From assembly GCF_003434055.1 (NCBI RefSeq), contig NZ_QVEX01000002.1:124470-188469 (forward strand): 64,000 nucleotides of DNA, written 5' to 3'. Positions 18,413 to 26,746 of the stretch are shown here, in pieces. Position 1 is the first letter of the stretch; each line of letters starts with the position of its first letter. The notes beneath the pieces are model-generated. The model was not told the origin of the DNA, made no database searches, and saw only the letters and a list, made by a program, of their open reading frames with translations. Made by a program: the position numbers and the translations under genes. This DNA is from Enterocloster aldenensis. Its GTDB lineage: Bacteria; Bacillota; Clostridia; Lachnospirales; Lachnospiraceae.

Positions 18413-18911
18413 GGGCGCCATGGCCATCCGGAAGCTATGCGAAAAAAGCGGAGTCTCCACCGGCGCATTTTATCACCACTATCATTCAAAAGAAGACCTG
18501 CCCTCCCATGGATTCGCATCCTTTGACCAGGAGCTGCAGGCATATCTTGCGCAGGCAGATGACGCGGACACAGTGGGAATGATCCGCTTTGTGGTCCTCA
18601 GCCTGAACCAGTACGTGTTTGACAATGCCGCGGGCTTTGCAAAAGAGCTGTATATCTCACAGCTTTCCATAAAAGACAGCTATATAACAAGAAAAGACCG
18701 CCCCTATAACAGGGCGGTGTTAAAGTATGTGGAGCGGGCACAGGAGGAGCATCTCATTCAGTCCGGCCCGGACAGCGGATATATCACGGATTTCCTGCTG
18801 CGGATTGGCAGAGGAACCATACTGGACTGGTGCCTGCATGACTATTCATATGACTTGATGGAACAGTCAAAAAAAGACCTGGATTTTGTACTGCGGCAGT
18901 TTATGGCGTAG
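18411..18911 (+). pseudogene. TetR-family regulator lacking its 5' end
   Basis: The reading frame opens at a TTG/ATG (18411/18420) in the middle of the helix-turn-helix: MAIRKLCEKSGVSTGAFYHHY is helix 2-3 of a TetR DNA-binding domain, but helix 1 and the usual 25-30 N-terminal residues are missing. The C-terminal ligand domain appears complete and ends LDFVLRQFMA. Its 5' end has been fused to the truncated flavoenzyme in opposite orientation, so no native promoter remains. A shortened protein might still be made, but it would not be expected to bind DNA normally. Confidence 0.75.
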
Positions 18912-20262
18912 CGGGACTGTCAATGGGGCCGCCCATCCTGTACCGTCTCCACCCCATCCGCGCCAGGTAAAGCGCCAGCAGCACGCCCCAGGAAAATGCT
19001 TCCGCATATGCAATGACCATGTTGCCAAAGACAGCAGCCATGCCATAGGAAGCAAGGATGCGGGATATCAGGGAGACAATACCTGCAATACTGGAATAAA
19101 GCACATCACCAATCCCCTCCAGATAACCGCGCACCGCTGTTGCCAGGCCAAAAACCACATAAAAGCAGGCAATCCTCTGAAAGAAATCCTGCCCGATTCC
19201 CACGGCCCCGGCGCCAACCCCGAACATTGCAATTACACGGCCGCCCGTGGGAATGACCAGGATTGTCAGGAACAATGATACCGCCGCCATCATGGCCGTT
19301 CCCACGGCAAGCACCCTTTTGGCGCGTCCCTCTTCCCCTGCTCCATGGTTCCTGGCAACAATGGTGGATATTCCCGACCCAAGATTAATGATTGGCAGCA
19401 GGATGATTGTATCTACCCGGTACGCAGTGGTTATGGCCGCCACTGTCCGGGTCCCAAAACCATTCATGAAATTCTGCAGGAGCAGGCTGCCGAATGCGCT
19501 GACACTGGATTGGATCATGGGCGGTATACCCAATCGGAACCCCTGTTCCAGGGCGTTCCCATACAGAAGCCTTCCACCCGGGCAAAACCGCAGCAGGGGG
19601 TGTTTGGCAACCGCGTACAGAATCAGGAATGCCGTCATGGCTGCCTGTGAGATAACCGTTGCCGCAGCAGCGCCTTTGACACCCCAGTGCAGACAGGCCA
19701 CAAACAGGATGTCCAGAACCACATTCACCGCAGAAGAAAAAAGGATGGCCAGGAACGGCGCCCGGCTGTCCCCGATTCCCCGCAGCGCGGCGGAGTAAAC
19801 ATTGTACACTGCCAAAAATGGAATGCCTGCAAATATAATCCTGAGATAATCCCCTGCCAGGCGTATGGTATCCCCTGTGGTATGTAACAGACGCAGGATT
19901 GGGTATGCCAGCCAGATTCCCAGGGCTGCAAACGCGAAAAAGCCCACACCAAACAGCAGGAAGAAGGAGGACAGGATTTCCGGTATGGCCTTGTTTTCCC
20001 CGCTGCCCGACTTATGGGCAAAAAGGATGGAAAGCCCCAGCGTGAATCCTGTAATCGCCATAAGATAAAAATTGACAACTGTCCCGGTTGCCCCGATTGC
20101 CGCCAGCGCCAGCTCGCCTTCCACATTGCCTACAATAAACGCATCCGCCCAGTTATAGAGCTGCTGGAGGATACCGCTGAAAATAAGCGGAAGGCTGAAT
20201 TTCAGCAGGGTGTAAGCAATGCCTTCCTGATTATTACGGTGTCTGTCATGCATCTTATCCAT
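18901..20262 (-). CDS. MATE-family efflux transporter
   Basis: 453 aa with twelve hydrophobic segments and the MATE pattern (SLPLIFSGILQQLYNWADAF, FGTRTVAAITTAYRVDTI in the second half). It should export organic cations or other drugs using a Na+ or H+ gradient. It is convergent with the truncated TetR gene, overlapping by 11 bases. A short leader with an intrinsic terminator precedes it by only about 20 bases, so expression may be controlled by transcription attenuation. Confidence 0.92.
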   Translation of the reverse strand: MDKMHDRHRNNQEGIAYTLLKFSLPLIFSGILQQLYNWADAFIVGNVEGELALAAIGATGTVVNFYLMAITGFTLGLSILFAHKSGSGENKAIPEILSSFFLLFGVGFFAFAALGIWLAYPILRLLHTTGDTIRLAGDYLRIIFAGIPFLAVYNVYSAALRGIGDSRAPFLAILFSSAVNVVLDILFVACLHWGVKGAAAATVISQAAMTAFLILYAVAKHPLLRFCPGGRLLYGNALEQGFRLGIPPMIQSSVSAFGSLLLQNFMNGFGTRTVAAITTAYRVDTIILLPIINLGSGISTIVARNHGAGEEGRAKRVLAVGTAMMAAVSLFLTILVIPTGGRVIAMFGVGAGAVGIGQDFFQRIACFYVVFGLATAVRGYLEGIGDVLYSSIAGIVSLISRILASYGMAAVFGNMVIAYAEAFSWGVLLALYLARMGWRRYRMGGPIDSPATP

Positions 20263-20283
20263 ACTTCCTGCCTCCCATCACAC

Positions 20284-20318
20284 AAAAAAACCGTATGCAG
20301 ATTCAGCCTTGCATACGG
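20284..20318 (-). terminator. Intrinsic terminator in the leader of the MATE gene
   Basis: On the minus strand, CCGTATGCA / TGCATACGG forms a 9-bp perfect stem with a ten-base loop, followed immediately by seven T. It ends about 20 bases before the MATE start codon at 20262 and about 40 bases after the predicted transcription start, so it looks like an attenuator and not the end of the upstream gene alone. Confidence 0.75.
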
Positions 20319-20363
20319 TAGGTGCCCACCCGGTTCCTGTACTTGAATATCTTTGTATATGGT

Positions 20364-20392
20364 ATCATAGCATATCCTTGCTGGAAATGCAA
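20364..20392 (-). promoter_or_regulatory. Promoter of the MATE leader
   Basis: Minus strand: -35 TTGCAT (20392-20387), 17-bp spacer, -10 TATGAT (20369-20364). Transcription would start near 20357 and give a leader of roughly 95 nt that contains the terminator at 20284-20318 and a GGTGGGCACC hairpin upstream of it. Confidence 0.6.
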
Positions 20393-20396
20393 ATAA

Positions 20397-20654
20397 TTAC
20401 CCAATATAACCAATCAGTCCTTTGGCTTTATCATATTCATGCTCATCAACAAAAATCTTAAAATCCTGCCGGTGTTCATCCTGAAGACCTGACGACGGAC
20501 GGCCAAAAACCAGTAAATTCCCCAGCATCCTTCCCTTTCCCCCGCTCAGTGTATTTTCCGTATCGAATCTTATATTGTTTCTCTCCAGTATGGATTTGAT
20601 ATGCAAAAAGTCATCCAGGGAATTGCCGTTATACAGCTGCATTCTCTTCATCAA
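20397..20654 (-). CDS. Small DUF2007-like protein
   Basis: 85 aa. The pattern of an N-terminal helix after a short strand (MQLYNGNSLDDFLHIKSILE), a central strand region and a C-terminal helix after a strand (FKIFVDEHEYDKAKGLIGYI) is like the putative signal-transducing DUF2007 fold. No catalytic residues are known for the family. A ribosome binding site (aaaggagggaa) precedes the start. Stand-alone gene. Confidence 0.65.
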   Translation of the reverse strand: MMKRMQLYNGNSLDDFLHIKSILERNNIRFDTENTLSGGKGRMLGNLLVFGRPSSGLQDEHRQDFKIFVDEHEYDKAKGLIGYIG

Positions 20655-20769
20655 ACATTCCCTCCTTTCAGGATTCAGGGTGCGCGGTTAACTGACACCT
20701 GTTATCACTATAGCATACAAATCCCGGCATTGTTTTAAATTCTTTTTACGCTTTTATTAGTAATTCATA

Positions 20770-21267
20770 TCACCTGCATTTTACAGCCAGTATCCTCTGT
20801 ATATCCCCATAATGGTCTTCGCAGGTGACCCGGTAATGAATCCAGCCTCCGTCACCGCAGGGATATTTGTGGTCAATGTACGCCTGGGTGTATGTCTGTA
20901 CATGTCCATAGACCGAACCAAACTGCTTATCCGATAATCTGACCATGACTGTGAATGCATTGTCTTCAGCGAAAACATTGCATATGAGCTTCTTTCCAAT
21001 CCTGTGGGCCATCCCCCAGCCGTATTGATTGCCATAGGGAAATGTAACCTGCTGTACGGTTCTCCAGGTTTCGGATAACCACCTGTTCAGCCGGGAAAAC
21101 CGTTCCCCGTTCCCGTCACAGTACGATGTCATCTCCTCGACGGTTGGTTTTTCCTTTTTATTAAGCATCCTTTCGTACATGACCGCCTCCTTGTCCATCC
21201 TTTCCCGGTCTGGATTCCATCCTTCCCATCCTGATTGTGCATCACGGTTATTCCGGGATGCTTTCAT
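20770..21267 (-). CDS. DUF3788 family protein
   Basis: 165 aa; the likely start is the internal ATG of MYERMLNKKEKPTVEEM. The features WRTVQQVTFPYGNQYGWG, KKLICNVFAEDNAFTVMVRL and GGWIHYRV are those of DUF3788, small proteins akin to the YdhG/DUF1801 growth-linked families. No function is established. The start overlaps the end of the DUF3795 gene, and the two are often neighbours in Firmicutes. Confidence 0.8.
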   Translation of the reverse strand: MKASRNNRDAQSGWEGWNPDRERMDKEAVMYERMLNKKEKPTVEEMTSYCDGNGERFSRLNRWLSETWRTVQQVTFPYGNQYGWGMAHRIGKKLICNVFAEDNAFTVMVRLSDKQFGSVYGHVQTYTQAYIDHKYPCGDGGWIHYRVTCEDHYGDIQRILAVKCR

Positions 21268-21655
21268 CTGACGCGTGTCTGTTTCGCGTTTTTATAAATT
21301 CAATCAGCATTTCCACGTCCTCAAAGGCATCGTAATCCCCGTTCAGCCCTTCGCGGTGATAAACCACCCCGGCCTTCTCATTTGCTTCCAGGCAATCAAG
21401 AAGCTGTTCTTCCCCATACTGTTTGGCGAACAGACTGAACCCATACGGCTTAATCTTGGCCAGTATGCCTTTACGGCAGTCTTCACCGCATCCATAGCAG
21501 TGGCTGACTCCCTTTTCCATTGAACAGTTTCTATTCTGGCACCAGTCCTTATCCGGACATTGTCCTGAATTACAGCCTGCACAGTGTGTATTTTCTGAGC
21601 AAAGGCAGCAGGCAAGGCCGCACCTTGCAATTCCCAGTTCCCTTTTCATTTGCAT
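21248..21655 (-). CDS. DUF3795 cysteine-rich protein
   Basis: 135 aa, start probably at the second Met (MKRELGIARCGLACCLC). Twelve or more cysteines in the first 75 residues (CGLACCLCSENTHCAGC, CQNRNCSMEKGVSHCYGCGE, CRKGILAK) form a likely zinc or Fe-S binding domain, the DUF3795 pattern. The C-terminal helix region is not conserved in any way I recognise. It shares an overlap with the DUF3788 gene downstream, so both are made from one message. Confidence 0.85.
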   Translation of the reverse strand: MQMKRELGIARCGLACCLCSENTHCAGCNSGQCPDKDWCQNRNCSMEKGVSHCYGCGEDCRKGILAKIKPYGFSLFAKQYGEEQLLDCLEANEKAGVVYHREGLNGDYDAFEDVEMLIEFIKTRNRHASDESIPE

Positions 21656-21680
21656 CCGCTCCCCATTTTTCAGACTTAAA

Positions 21681-22163
21681 TTATAATCTCCTTATTGGAA
21701 AAAACATATATCCCTGGCCATTTTCCTCCGGGCAGATGAAATCATGGACCGCGCCAGACAGTTCCAGCCCGTTTTCCTGCATATAGGCGATTACCTTGGT
21801 AAATATATCTTCCTCCGTACATTTCACATACAGGTATTCATAACCTGGAATCCTCCATACAGTCCAGCCCTCGGGTGCTTCCTCCCCATCCTTTGCCTCG
21901 ACTCCTGCAAGATAAAGCCCTTTTGTAAAATTATCCTCCCACGGTTTAAAGGAATGGGATAAATCAGACATGGCTCCCCATATCCCGCAAATGGCTCCAT
22001 TCCCATCCCTCTTGGCCAGATATTCTATCTCCTGAAAATGACTGTTGGCATCCTCCCAAAGTCTCTGGATAAAACCACTTCCATCCATTGTGGAGCCTTC
22101 TTTTCCAATCACAGAAAATGACTCCTTTACACAGCGGTTGATTTCCACTCCATGCCCTCCCAT
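21681..22163 (-). CDS. GyrI-like effector-binding domain protein
   Basis: 160 aa. VEINRCVKESFSVIGKEG at the start and the ending region (WTVWRIPGYEYLYVKCTEED, GAVHDFICPEE) are those of GyrI-like small-molecule-binding domains, here without an attached helix-turn-helix. Such stand-alone domains bind lipophilic or aromatic compounds and some hydrolyse them. It lies 25 bp upstream of the DUF3795 gene on the same strand and probably heads that small operon. Confidence 0.85.
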   Translation of the reverse strand: MGGHGVEINRCVKESFSVIGKEGSTMDGSGFIQRLWEDANSHFQEIEYLAKRDGNGAICGIWGAMSDLSHSFKPWEDNFTKGLYLAGVEAKDGEEAPEGWTVWRIPGYEYLYVKCTEEDIFTKVIAYMQENGLELSGAVHDFICPEENGQGYMFFPIRRL

Positions 22164-22269
22164 TTATATTTTTATTACCTTTAATTTTAATGTATTTTCC
22201 CCTTTTTATCAACAATATAAAAAGAATACCACTCCTGAATCAAAGCGGTATTCCCTCTTCTTACTAAGG

Positions 22270-22352
22270 CGTGTGTGAAAATTGCTTTCCGTCAGCTGTG
22301 CGTCCCACTTTGTGGGACGTGCAGATGGTGGGAATGAATTTTCACACACACC
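22270..22352. repeat. Imperfect palindromic repeat, element A
   Basis: Outer arms gtgtgtgaaaatt (22271) and aattttcacacacac (22337) and inner arms gtcccac / gtgggac with a ttt loop form an 80-bp near-palindrome right after the last gene of the microcompartment operon. It is homologous to elements at 45301-45420 and 39684-39820. It may end transcription of the operon. Confidence 0.8.
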
Positions 22353-22367
22353 CTGGTATGGATTGTA

Positions 22368-22655
22368 TTACTGTACTTCCTTCACAGCCGGAAGGATTAC
22401 TTCCACCTCTGCATGGGGACGTGGGATTACATGGACAGATACCAGTTCCCCAACCCTCTGGGCCGCTGCTGCGCCTGCGTCGGTCGCTGCCTTGACAGCG
22501 CCCACATCGCCCCTTACCATTACGGTTACCAGGCCGCCGCCCACAAATTCCTTGCCAATCAGCGTTACATTGGCTGCCTTGACCATTGCGTCTGCTGCCT
22601 CGATGGAACCTACCAGTCCTTTTGTCTCAATCATTCCTAATGCATCATACTTCAT
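22368..22655 (-). CDS. Microcompartment hexameric shell protein (BMC-H), last gene of operon
   Basis: 95 aa, a single canonical BMC domain ([51 protein letters not shown]). The protein should form flat hexamers with a central pore in the facets of the choline microcompartment. It is almost identical to the product of the first gene of the operon (37887-38177), differing at about ten positions, so the operon is bracketed by two sister shell genes. Confidence 0.95.
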   Translation of the reverse strand: MKYDALGMIETKGLVGSIEAADAMVKAANVTLIGKEFVGGGLVTVMVRGDVGAVKAATDAGAAAAQRVGELVSVHVIPRPHAEVEVILPAVKEVQ

Positions 22656-22693
22656 TTGATTGTCCTCCTGACATTTCTGTTTTTATTATTATT

Positions 22694-23332
22694 TTATTGA
22701 ACTATCCTTACTCTGGATGAGGAACTTAAGCCCATGGCATTGGCTTCCTCTGTGTCAACGTGGCATTCCAGTCCGGACTGGCTGGTTACGCGCACAATGG
22801 TATTTCTTAAGACGCCCCCCCGGATTCCATCTACTTCCAGGCTCACATTCTGTCCGTCATGGACCCCCAGCCTGGCCGCGTCCTCGGGAAGCATGTGGAT
22901 ATGGCGCTGTGCAACCATTACCCCCTCCTTTGTCTGTACCGAACCTTTTGGCCCTATGATGGTGACTCCCGGGGTACCATCCAAATCCCCTGACAGTTTG
23001 GCGGTTGGTTTTATGCCCAGCTTAAAGCTGTCCCCTGCCAGGATTTCCACCTGTGTCCTGCCGCGGACCGGGCCCAGAATACGGACTTTTTCAATGGCTC
23101 CCTTTGGCCCGCAGATGGTTACGGTTTCCTTGCAGGCATATTGTCCGGGCTGGGACAGGTCCTTCATCTTAGCCAGTTCATATCCAGGGCCGAACAGGGT
23201 TTCCAGATCCTTCTGGGATAAATGCACATGGCGGTTGGAAACACCTACCGGAATCGTATCATCGGTTCCTTCTGAAACACTTTCTTTTACAGCCTCTATC
23301 AGAAGCTTGATGACTGCCTCATACTGGTCCAT
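22694..23332 (-). CDS. pduL: Phosphotransacylase PduL-type
   Basis: 212 aa. The N-terminal helix MDQYEAVIKLLIEAVKES fits an encapsulation peptide. The two beta-barrel halves each carry the zinc-binding histidine motif: VGVSNRHVHLS and VAQRHIHML. The enzyme converts acetyl-CoA and phosphate to acetyl-phosphate and free CoA, recycling CoA inside the compartment and allowing ATP formation by a cytosolic acetate kinase, which is not in this window. It sits 15 bp downstream of the aldehyde dehydrogenase gene. Confidence 0.95.
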   Translation of the reverse strand: MDQYEAVIKLLIEAVKESVSEGTDDTIPVGVSNRHVHLSQKDLETLFGPGYELAKMKDLSQPGQYACKETVTICGPKGAIEKVRILGPVRGRTQVEILAGDSFKLGIKPTAKLSGDLDGTPGVTIIGPKGSVQTKEGVMVAQRHIHMLPEDAARLGVHDGQNVSLEVDGIRGGVLRNTIVRVTSQSGLECHVDTEEANAMGLSSSSRVRIVQ

Positions 23333-23347
23333 GATCCTCCCCCTTTC

Positions 23348-25045
23348 CTATGCATCCTTCTGATTCTTCATGGTGGTTATCAGCTGACGCACAAGCGCCG
23401 CCAGTTTTTCATTTTCACAGGACGCGGCCATACCTGCAGCCGTACCTGCGGATGTGCCGGCCACACCGGAGGAAGCTGACATGTCCGCACATGTATCCGC
23501 ACTGTTATTCCTGGCGTCAAATGCTGCCACAATTGCTGCCGGGCTCATATTGCCGCGGCATGGACCGCAGACAGTGGGGGCCGGTGAAACCGGGGCACTG
23601 CCGACCGAAACGCTGCCAACCGAAACGCTGCCGGCAGCCTGAACAGGCGCCGCCATTTCCGGATGGAAGGTTTTGTCGTCTTCCATCAGGGTGGTACAGT
23701 CTTTCAGCCCGTAGGCCACTTTCTTGATATTGATTAACTGCATGGGGCTTACATTTTCTGAAACAGAGCTGCCTCCGCAGGTCCCGCAGCCCAGGGTAAA
23801 GGCAATGTTAAGCCCTGTGCTGATGCCTGTGCCGCCCTGGCTTCCGCCGGTATTAACAAGGATTCTGGACGCTGGCTTGGCAGCGAACTTAAGTACCATG
23901 TCGCGGTCCTGGGTATGTAAGCTCATGGTGTGGCCAATGCCGTTCTGAAGCAGGTCAATGCTCAGACGGCAGGCCTCCTTCCAATCCTTCACCGTATAGA
24001 ACCCCAGCACGGTGGTCAGCTTTTCATAGGACAGGGGATATCCCTCGCCAACGCCGTCCTGCTCGCCAATCAGCACTCTGGTGCCTTCAGGAATCGTGAT
24101 GCCGGCGCCCTGGGCAATTACCTGCGGGGAGCGTCCCACGAATTTGGCGTTCATGCTGTGCCCATTCTTAAACAGCAGGCCGCATACCTTTTTAGTTTCT
24201 TCTTTTGTCATGAAATACCCGCCCTGTGCCTTTAGCTCAGCCACCACCTGGTCATGGTTGCATTCCTCGCAGATAATGGACTGTTCGGAAGCGCAGATGG
24301 TTCCATTGTCAAAGGTCTTGCTGGCCATGATGGTCTTCACCGCATGGCTTACATCCGCGGTTCTCTCAATGTAAGCAGGGGAGTTGCCGGCCCCCACCCC
24401 AATGGCAGGTTTACCCGCGCTGTATGCAGCCTTTACCATTCCCGGGCCGCCGGTAGCAATGATGACGGATACTTCCCTGCAATGCATCAGCTCATTGGTT
24501 GCACCCATGGTGGGCATGGAGATACATCCAATCACATCTTCAGGCGCCCCTGCTTCCACGGCTGCCTGGCGCATCAGCTGGGCTGCCTTTAAGGTACATT
24601 TTGCAGCGGAGGGATGGGGTGAGAATACAATGGCATTGCCCGACTTGATGGCAATCATGGACTTATATATGGTGGTCGAGGTGGGGTTGGTGGATGGGAC
24701 AATGCCCATGATCAGGCCCACCGGCTCCGCCACATCCATGGTTCCCTTTACCGTATCCTCGCTGATGATCCCAATGGTCTTCATATCTTTGATATCGTTG
24801 TAAAGAAGCGTGGACGCGGCGTGGTTCTTGTAGGTCTTGTCAAGTACTTTGCCGAATCCGGTTTCCTCCACCGCCATACGGGCCAGACATGCCCCATGGG
24901 CTTCTGCGGTCCTGACCATGTTCTGTAAAATCATATCTATCTGCCCGCTGGTGTATCCGGCCATTTTTTTAGCTGCAGCTTCTCCCCTGCGGGCCAAATC
25001 CCTGGCTTCCTGTATGGAACGCAGGTCATAATCAAAATTTTCCAT
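23348..25045 (-). CDS. Acylating acetaldehyde dehydrogenase with C-terminal encapsulation peptide
   Basis: 565 aa. The catalytic core (residues 1-470) is of the EutE/PduP type with the active-site Cys 251 in DNGTICASEQS. It oxidises acetaldehyde to acetyl-CoA with NAD+ and CoA. Residues about 475-545 form a low-complexity linker (GSVSVGSVSVGS repeats, Ala/Ser-rich, with a CGPCRG motif), and the end (KLAALVRQLITTMKNQ) is an amphipathic helix typical of encapsulation peptides. The linker is encoded by 15-bp repeats near 23601-23632. It is the functional counterpart of the CutF-type dehydrogenase in choline operons. Confidence 0.95.
   Translation of the reverse strand: MENFDYDLRSIQEARDLARRGEAAAKKMAGYTSGQIDMILQNMVRTAEAHGACLARMAVEETGFGKVLDKTYKNHAASTLLYNDIKDMKTIGIISEDTVKGTMDVAEPVGLIMGIVPSTNPTSTTIYKSMIAIKSGNAIVFSPHPSAAKCTLKAAQLMRQAAVEAGAPEDVIGCISMPTMGATNELMHCREVSVIIATGGPGMVKAAYSAGKPAIGVGAGNSPAYIERTADVSHAVKTIMASKTFDNGTICASEQSIICEECNHDQVVAELKAQGGYFMTKEETKKVCGLLFKNGHSMNAKFVGRSPQVIAQGAGITIPEGTRVLIGEQDGVGEGYPLSYEKLTTVLGFYTVKDWKEACRLSIDLLQNGIGHTMSLHTQDRDMVLKFAAKPASRILVNTGGSQGGTGISTGLNIAFTLGCGTCGGSSVSENVSPMQLINIKKVAYGLKDCTTLMEDDKTFHPEMAAPVQAAGSVSVGSVSVGSAPVSPAPTVCGPCRGNMSPAAIVAAFDARNNSADTCADMSASSGVAGTSAGTAAGMAASCENEKLAALVRQLITTMKNQKDA
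23601..23632. repeat. 15-bp in-frame tandem repeat in aldehyde dehydrogenase linker
   Basis: The unit gaccgaaacgctgcc (and variant caaccgaaacgctgcc boundary) is repeated in tandem and encodes GSVSV. It lies in the linker between the catalytic core and the encapsulation helix. Confidence 0.65.
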
Positions 25046-25070
25046 GTGAAAATTACCTCTCTTTACTTAT

Positions 25071-25769
25071 TTACTGCCCTGTATGATTGAAATGTGCCTG
25101 AAATGCCGTAAGCAGCAGGGTTTTACTTGCCTTTGAAATATCGCGGCCTGCAAGTTCAAGTTCCGGATATTCCTTTGCCAGTGTTCTTAGCTCCGCTGCC
25201 TTCAGGCTGATAAGGGCTTTTACCGCTGCCTCTCCCCCTGCCTCAGCAGCCAGACGGTCAAGGGTCCGGCGGTCCGGGGGCGCGGCAAAGACTGCCTGGC
25301 TGGCTAACTGCCCGGGGCTGGCTGACTGCGCTTCCTCCGCCGTTTCTTCCGCCGCTTCTTCTGACGCTTCCTCTGCCACCCCTTCTGCCGCTTCCTCTGT
25401 CAGGGCAGATGCGGGTTCAGTCTGTTTTTCATCCCGTGCAGCCTCCGGACCGGTTCTTTCCGCCCATGCTCCGCCGTCATCCGGTCCCATGGGCGGCGTT
25501 CCTCCAATCACTGTTTCCAGTTCCTCATGAGGCCGGGCAATCACATGGCCGGACAGGAGCAATCCGCTTCCCAGCCGGTCCACCGCAGCCATCCCGGCAT
25601 CCACTGCTGCTTTCACTGCTGCCACGTCTCCGGTTACAGATACGTTCATCCGTCCGCCGCCCACCTTTATCTTTCCAAGGATACCGACATCCGCTGCCTT
25701 CAGCATGGCATCTGCTGCTTCAATTGCCGCCAGCATTCCTTTTGTCTCTATTAATCCAAGGGACTGCAT
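25071..25769 (-). CDS. PduK-like shell protein with long C-terminal extension
   Basis: 232 aa. A BMC domain (residues 1-90: LGLIETKGMLAAIEAADAML, HVIARPHEELE) is followed by an acidic low-complexity linker (EEAAEGVAEEASEEAAEE, residues 120-150) and a C-terminal helical module from about 180 (KAAELRTLAKEYPELELAG, then ISKASKTLLLTAF). Unlike Salmonella PduK there is no cysteine at all, so no Fe-S site. The last module has the hydrophobic spacing of a SAP/Rho_N-like helix-extended-helix unit; that likeness is my inference. It probably occupies a facet and tethers cargo or the cell's nucleoid/cytoskeleton. Confidence 0.85.
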   Translation of the reverse strand: MQSLGLIETKGMLAAIEAADAMLKAADVGILGKIKVGGGRMNVSVTGDVAAVKAAVDAGMAAVDRLGSGLLLSGHVIARPHEELETVIGGTPPMGPDDGGAWAERTGPEAARDEKQTEPASALTEEAAEGVAEEASEEAAEETAEEAQSASPGQLASQAVFAAPPDRRTLDRLAAEAGGEAAVKALISLKAAELRTLAKEYPELELAGRDISKASKTLLLTAFQAHFNHTGQ

Positions 25770-25779
25770 GTTCTACCTC

Positions 25780-26421
25780 CTATAACAGGTCCGCCCAGTT
25801 GGCCGGATAGGTGGCGTAAAATATCCTGGCCTTATCCGGCGACCCCCAGATTACTTTGGAACCGGACGGCACGAACAGGACATCACCGGCATGGGCCGTG
25901 TATGTCTTTCCATCAATGGTTACTGTCAGCGTGCCCTCGATGACATAATCAATTTCCTCATAGGTCAGTTCCCATTCAAAGCCAGAATGGTCAATCACAA
26001 GAAAACCGGCGCTGATATGGGATTCGTCCTTGCCTACCAATTCCTGGAAATATGCTGTGGCCTTGGGATTACCTGTATCGAATACATCCATTTTCACGGA
26101 ATTGCCGCGCACTACCTTAAGTCCGTTTGGATGGCTCTGGGAATCATAAGGTTGAAAGACCCCATCCAAAAGCCCTTTATCCAGCAGCCCCTTATCCAAC
26201 AGTGCCTTCAGTACCATGTAAATCTGATTGCTGTCTATGTCCTGGCTGCCCGAAGGGGCATTTCCCCCGCCGCATCCTTTTTTATATGAAAATGTCACTC
26301 CAAGGGAGTCAGCCGCATCCCTGGCCGAAGGGGTGACAATGGCATCCTCGTCAATGTAGAGTTCAGTCTTTCCTTCCTCTTTCAGGGTTTCCACGTCTTT
26401 TGCGCAAACCAGCTGTTTCAT
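25780..26421 (-). CDS. eutQ: EutQ-like cupin protein
   Basis: 213 aa. The N-terminal 60 residues match the EutQ/EutT-type start (KQLVCAKDVETLKEEG, ITPSARDAA-like VTPSARDAADSL). The C-terminal cupin (GFEWELTYEEIDYVIEGTL, HAGDVLFVPSGSKVIWG) is EutQ. EutQ proteins of other microcompartments have been linked to acetate kinase activity and assembly. A short repeat LLDKGLLDKGLLDG near residue 75, encoded by 15-bp repeats, lies in the linker between the two parts. Confidence 0.9.
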   Translation of the reverse strand: MKQLVCAKDVETLKEEGKTELYIDEDAIVTPSARDAADSLGVTFSYKKGCGGGNAPSGSQDIDSNQIYMVLKALLDKGLLDKGLLDGVFQPYDSQSHPNGLKVVRGNSVKMDVFDTGNPKATAYFQELVGKDESHISAGFLVIDHSGFEWELTYEEIDYVIEGTLTVTIDGKTYTAHAGDVLFVPSGSKVIWGSPDKARIFYATYPANWADLL

Positions 26422-26470
26422 ACCCTCACTTCCTCTCTGCTATTCTTACTGCTTTACTTTGGGACATTAC

Positions 26471-26746
26471 TCAAGCCTGTTCCTGACCAAATGTACAGTC
26501 CTCGTCTATAATGCCGACCACGACAGCATCTACCGGAATCCCGTCATCCTTAAGCATCCGGCGGGCAGAGGAACCGGTGGTAATGATGACCCGGTCCCCA
26601 ATGCCTGCGCTGATTGTGTCAACCACCACCAGCTGTTCCCCTGCCCGGGTCCCTCCGATTACCTGGGCCAGCATCAGCTTGCAGCCATTTAATGTCTCTG
26701 CTTTCCTGGTAGCCCATATGTTATCAATAAGCCGTGCCGTTACCAT
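26471..26746 (-). CDS. eutN: Microcompartment vertex protein (BMC-P, EutN/CcmL family)
   Basis: 91 aa. MVTARLIDNIWATRKAETLN, KLMLAQ, GDRVIITTGSSAR and DAVVVGIID are the conserved parts of the EutN/CcmL fold, which forms pentamers that close the vertices of the icosahedral shell. It is the only vertex protein found in the operon. Its start overlaps the end of the preceding BMC gene, so the two are translated together. Confidence 0.95.
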   Translation of the reverse strand: MVTARLIDNIWATRKAETLNGCKLMLAQVIGGTRAGEQLVVVDTISAGIGDRVIITTGSSARRMLKDDGIPVDAVVVGIIDEDCTFGQEQA

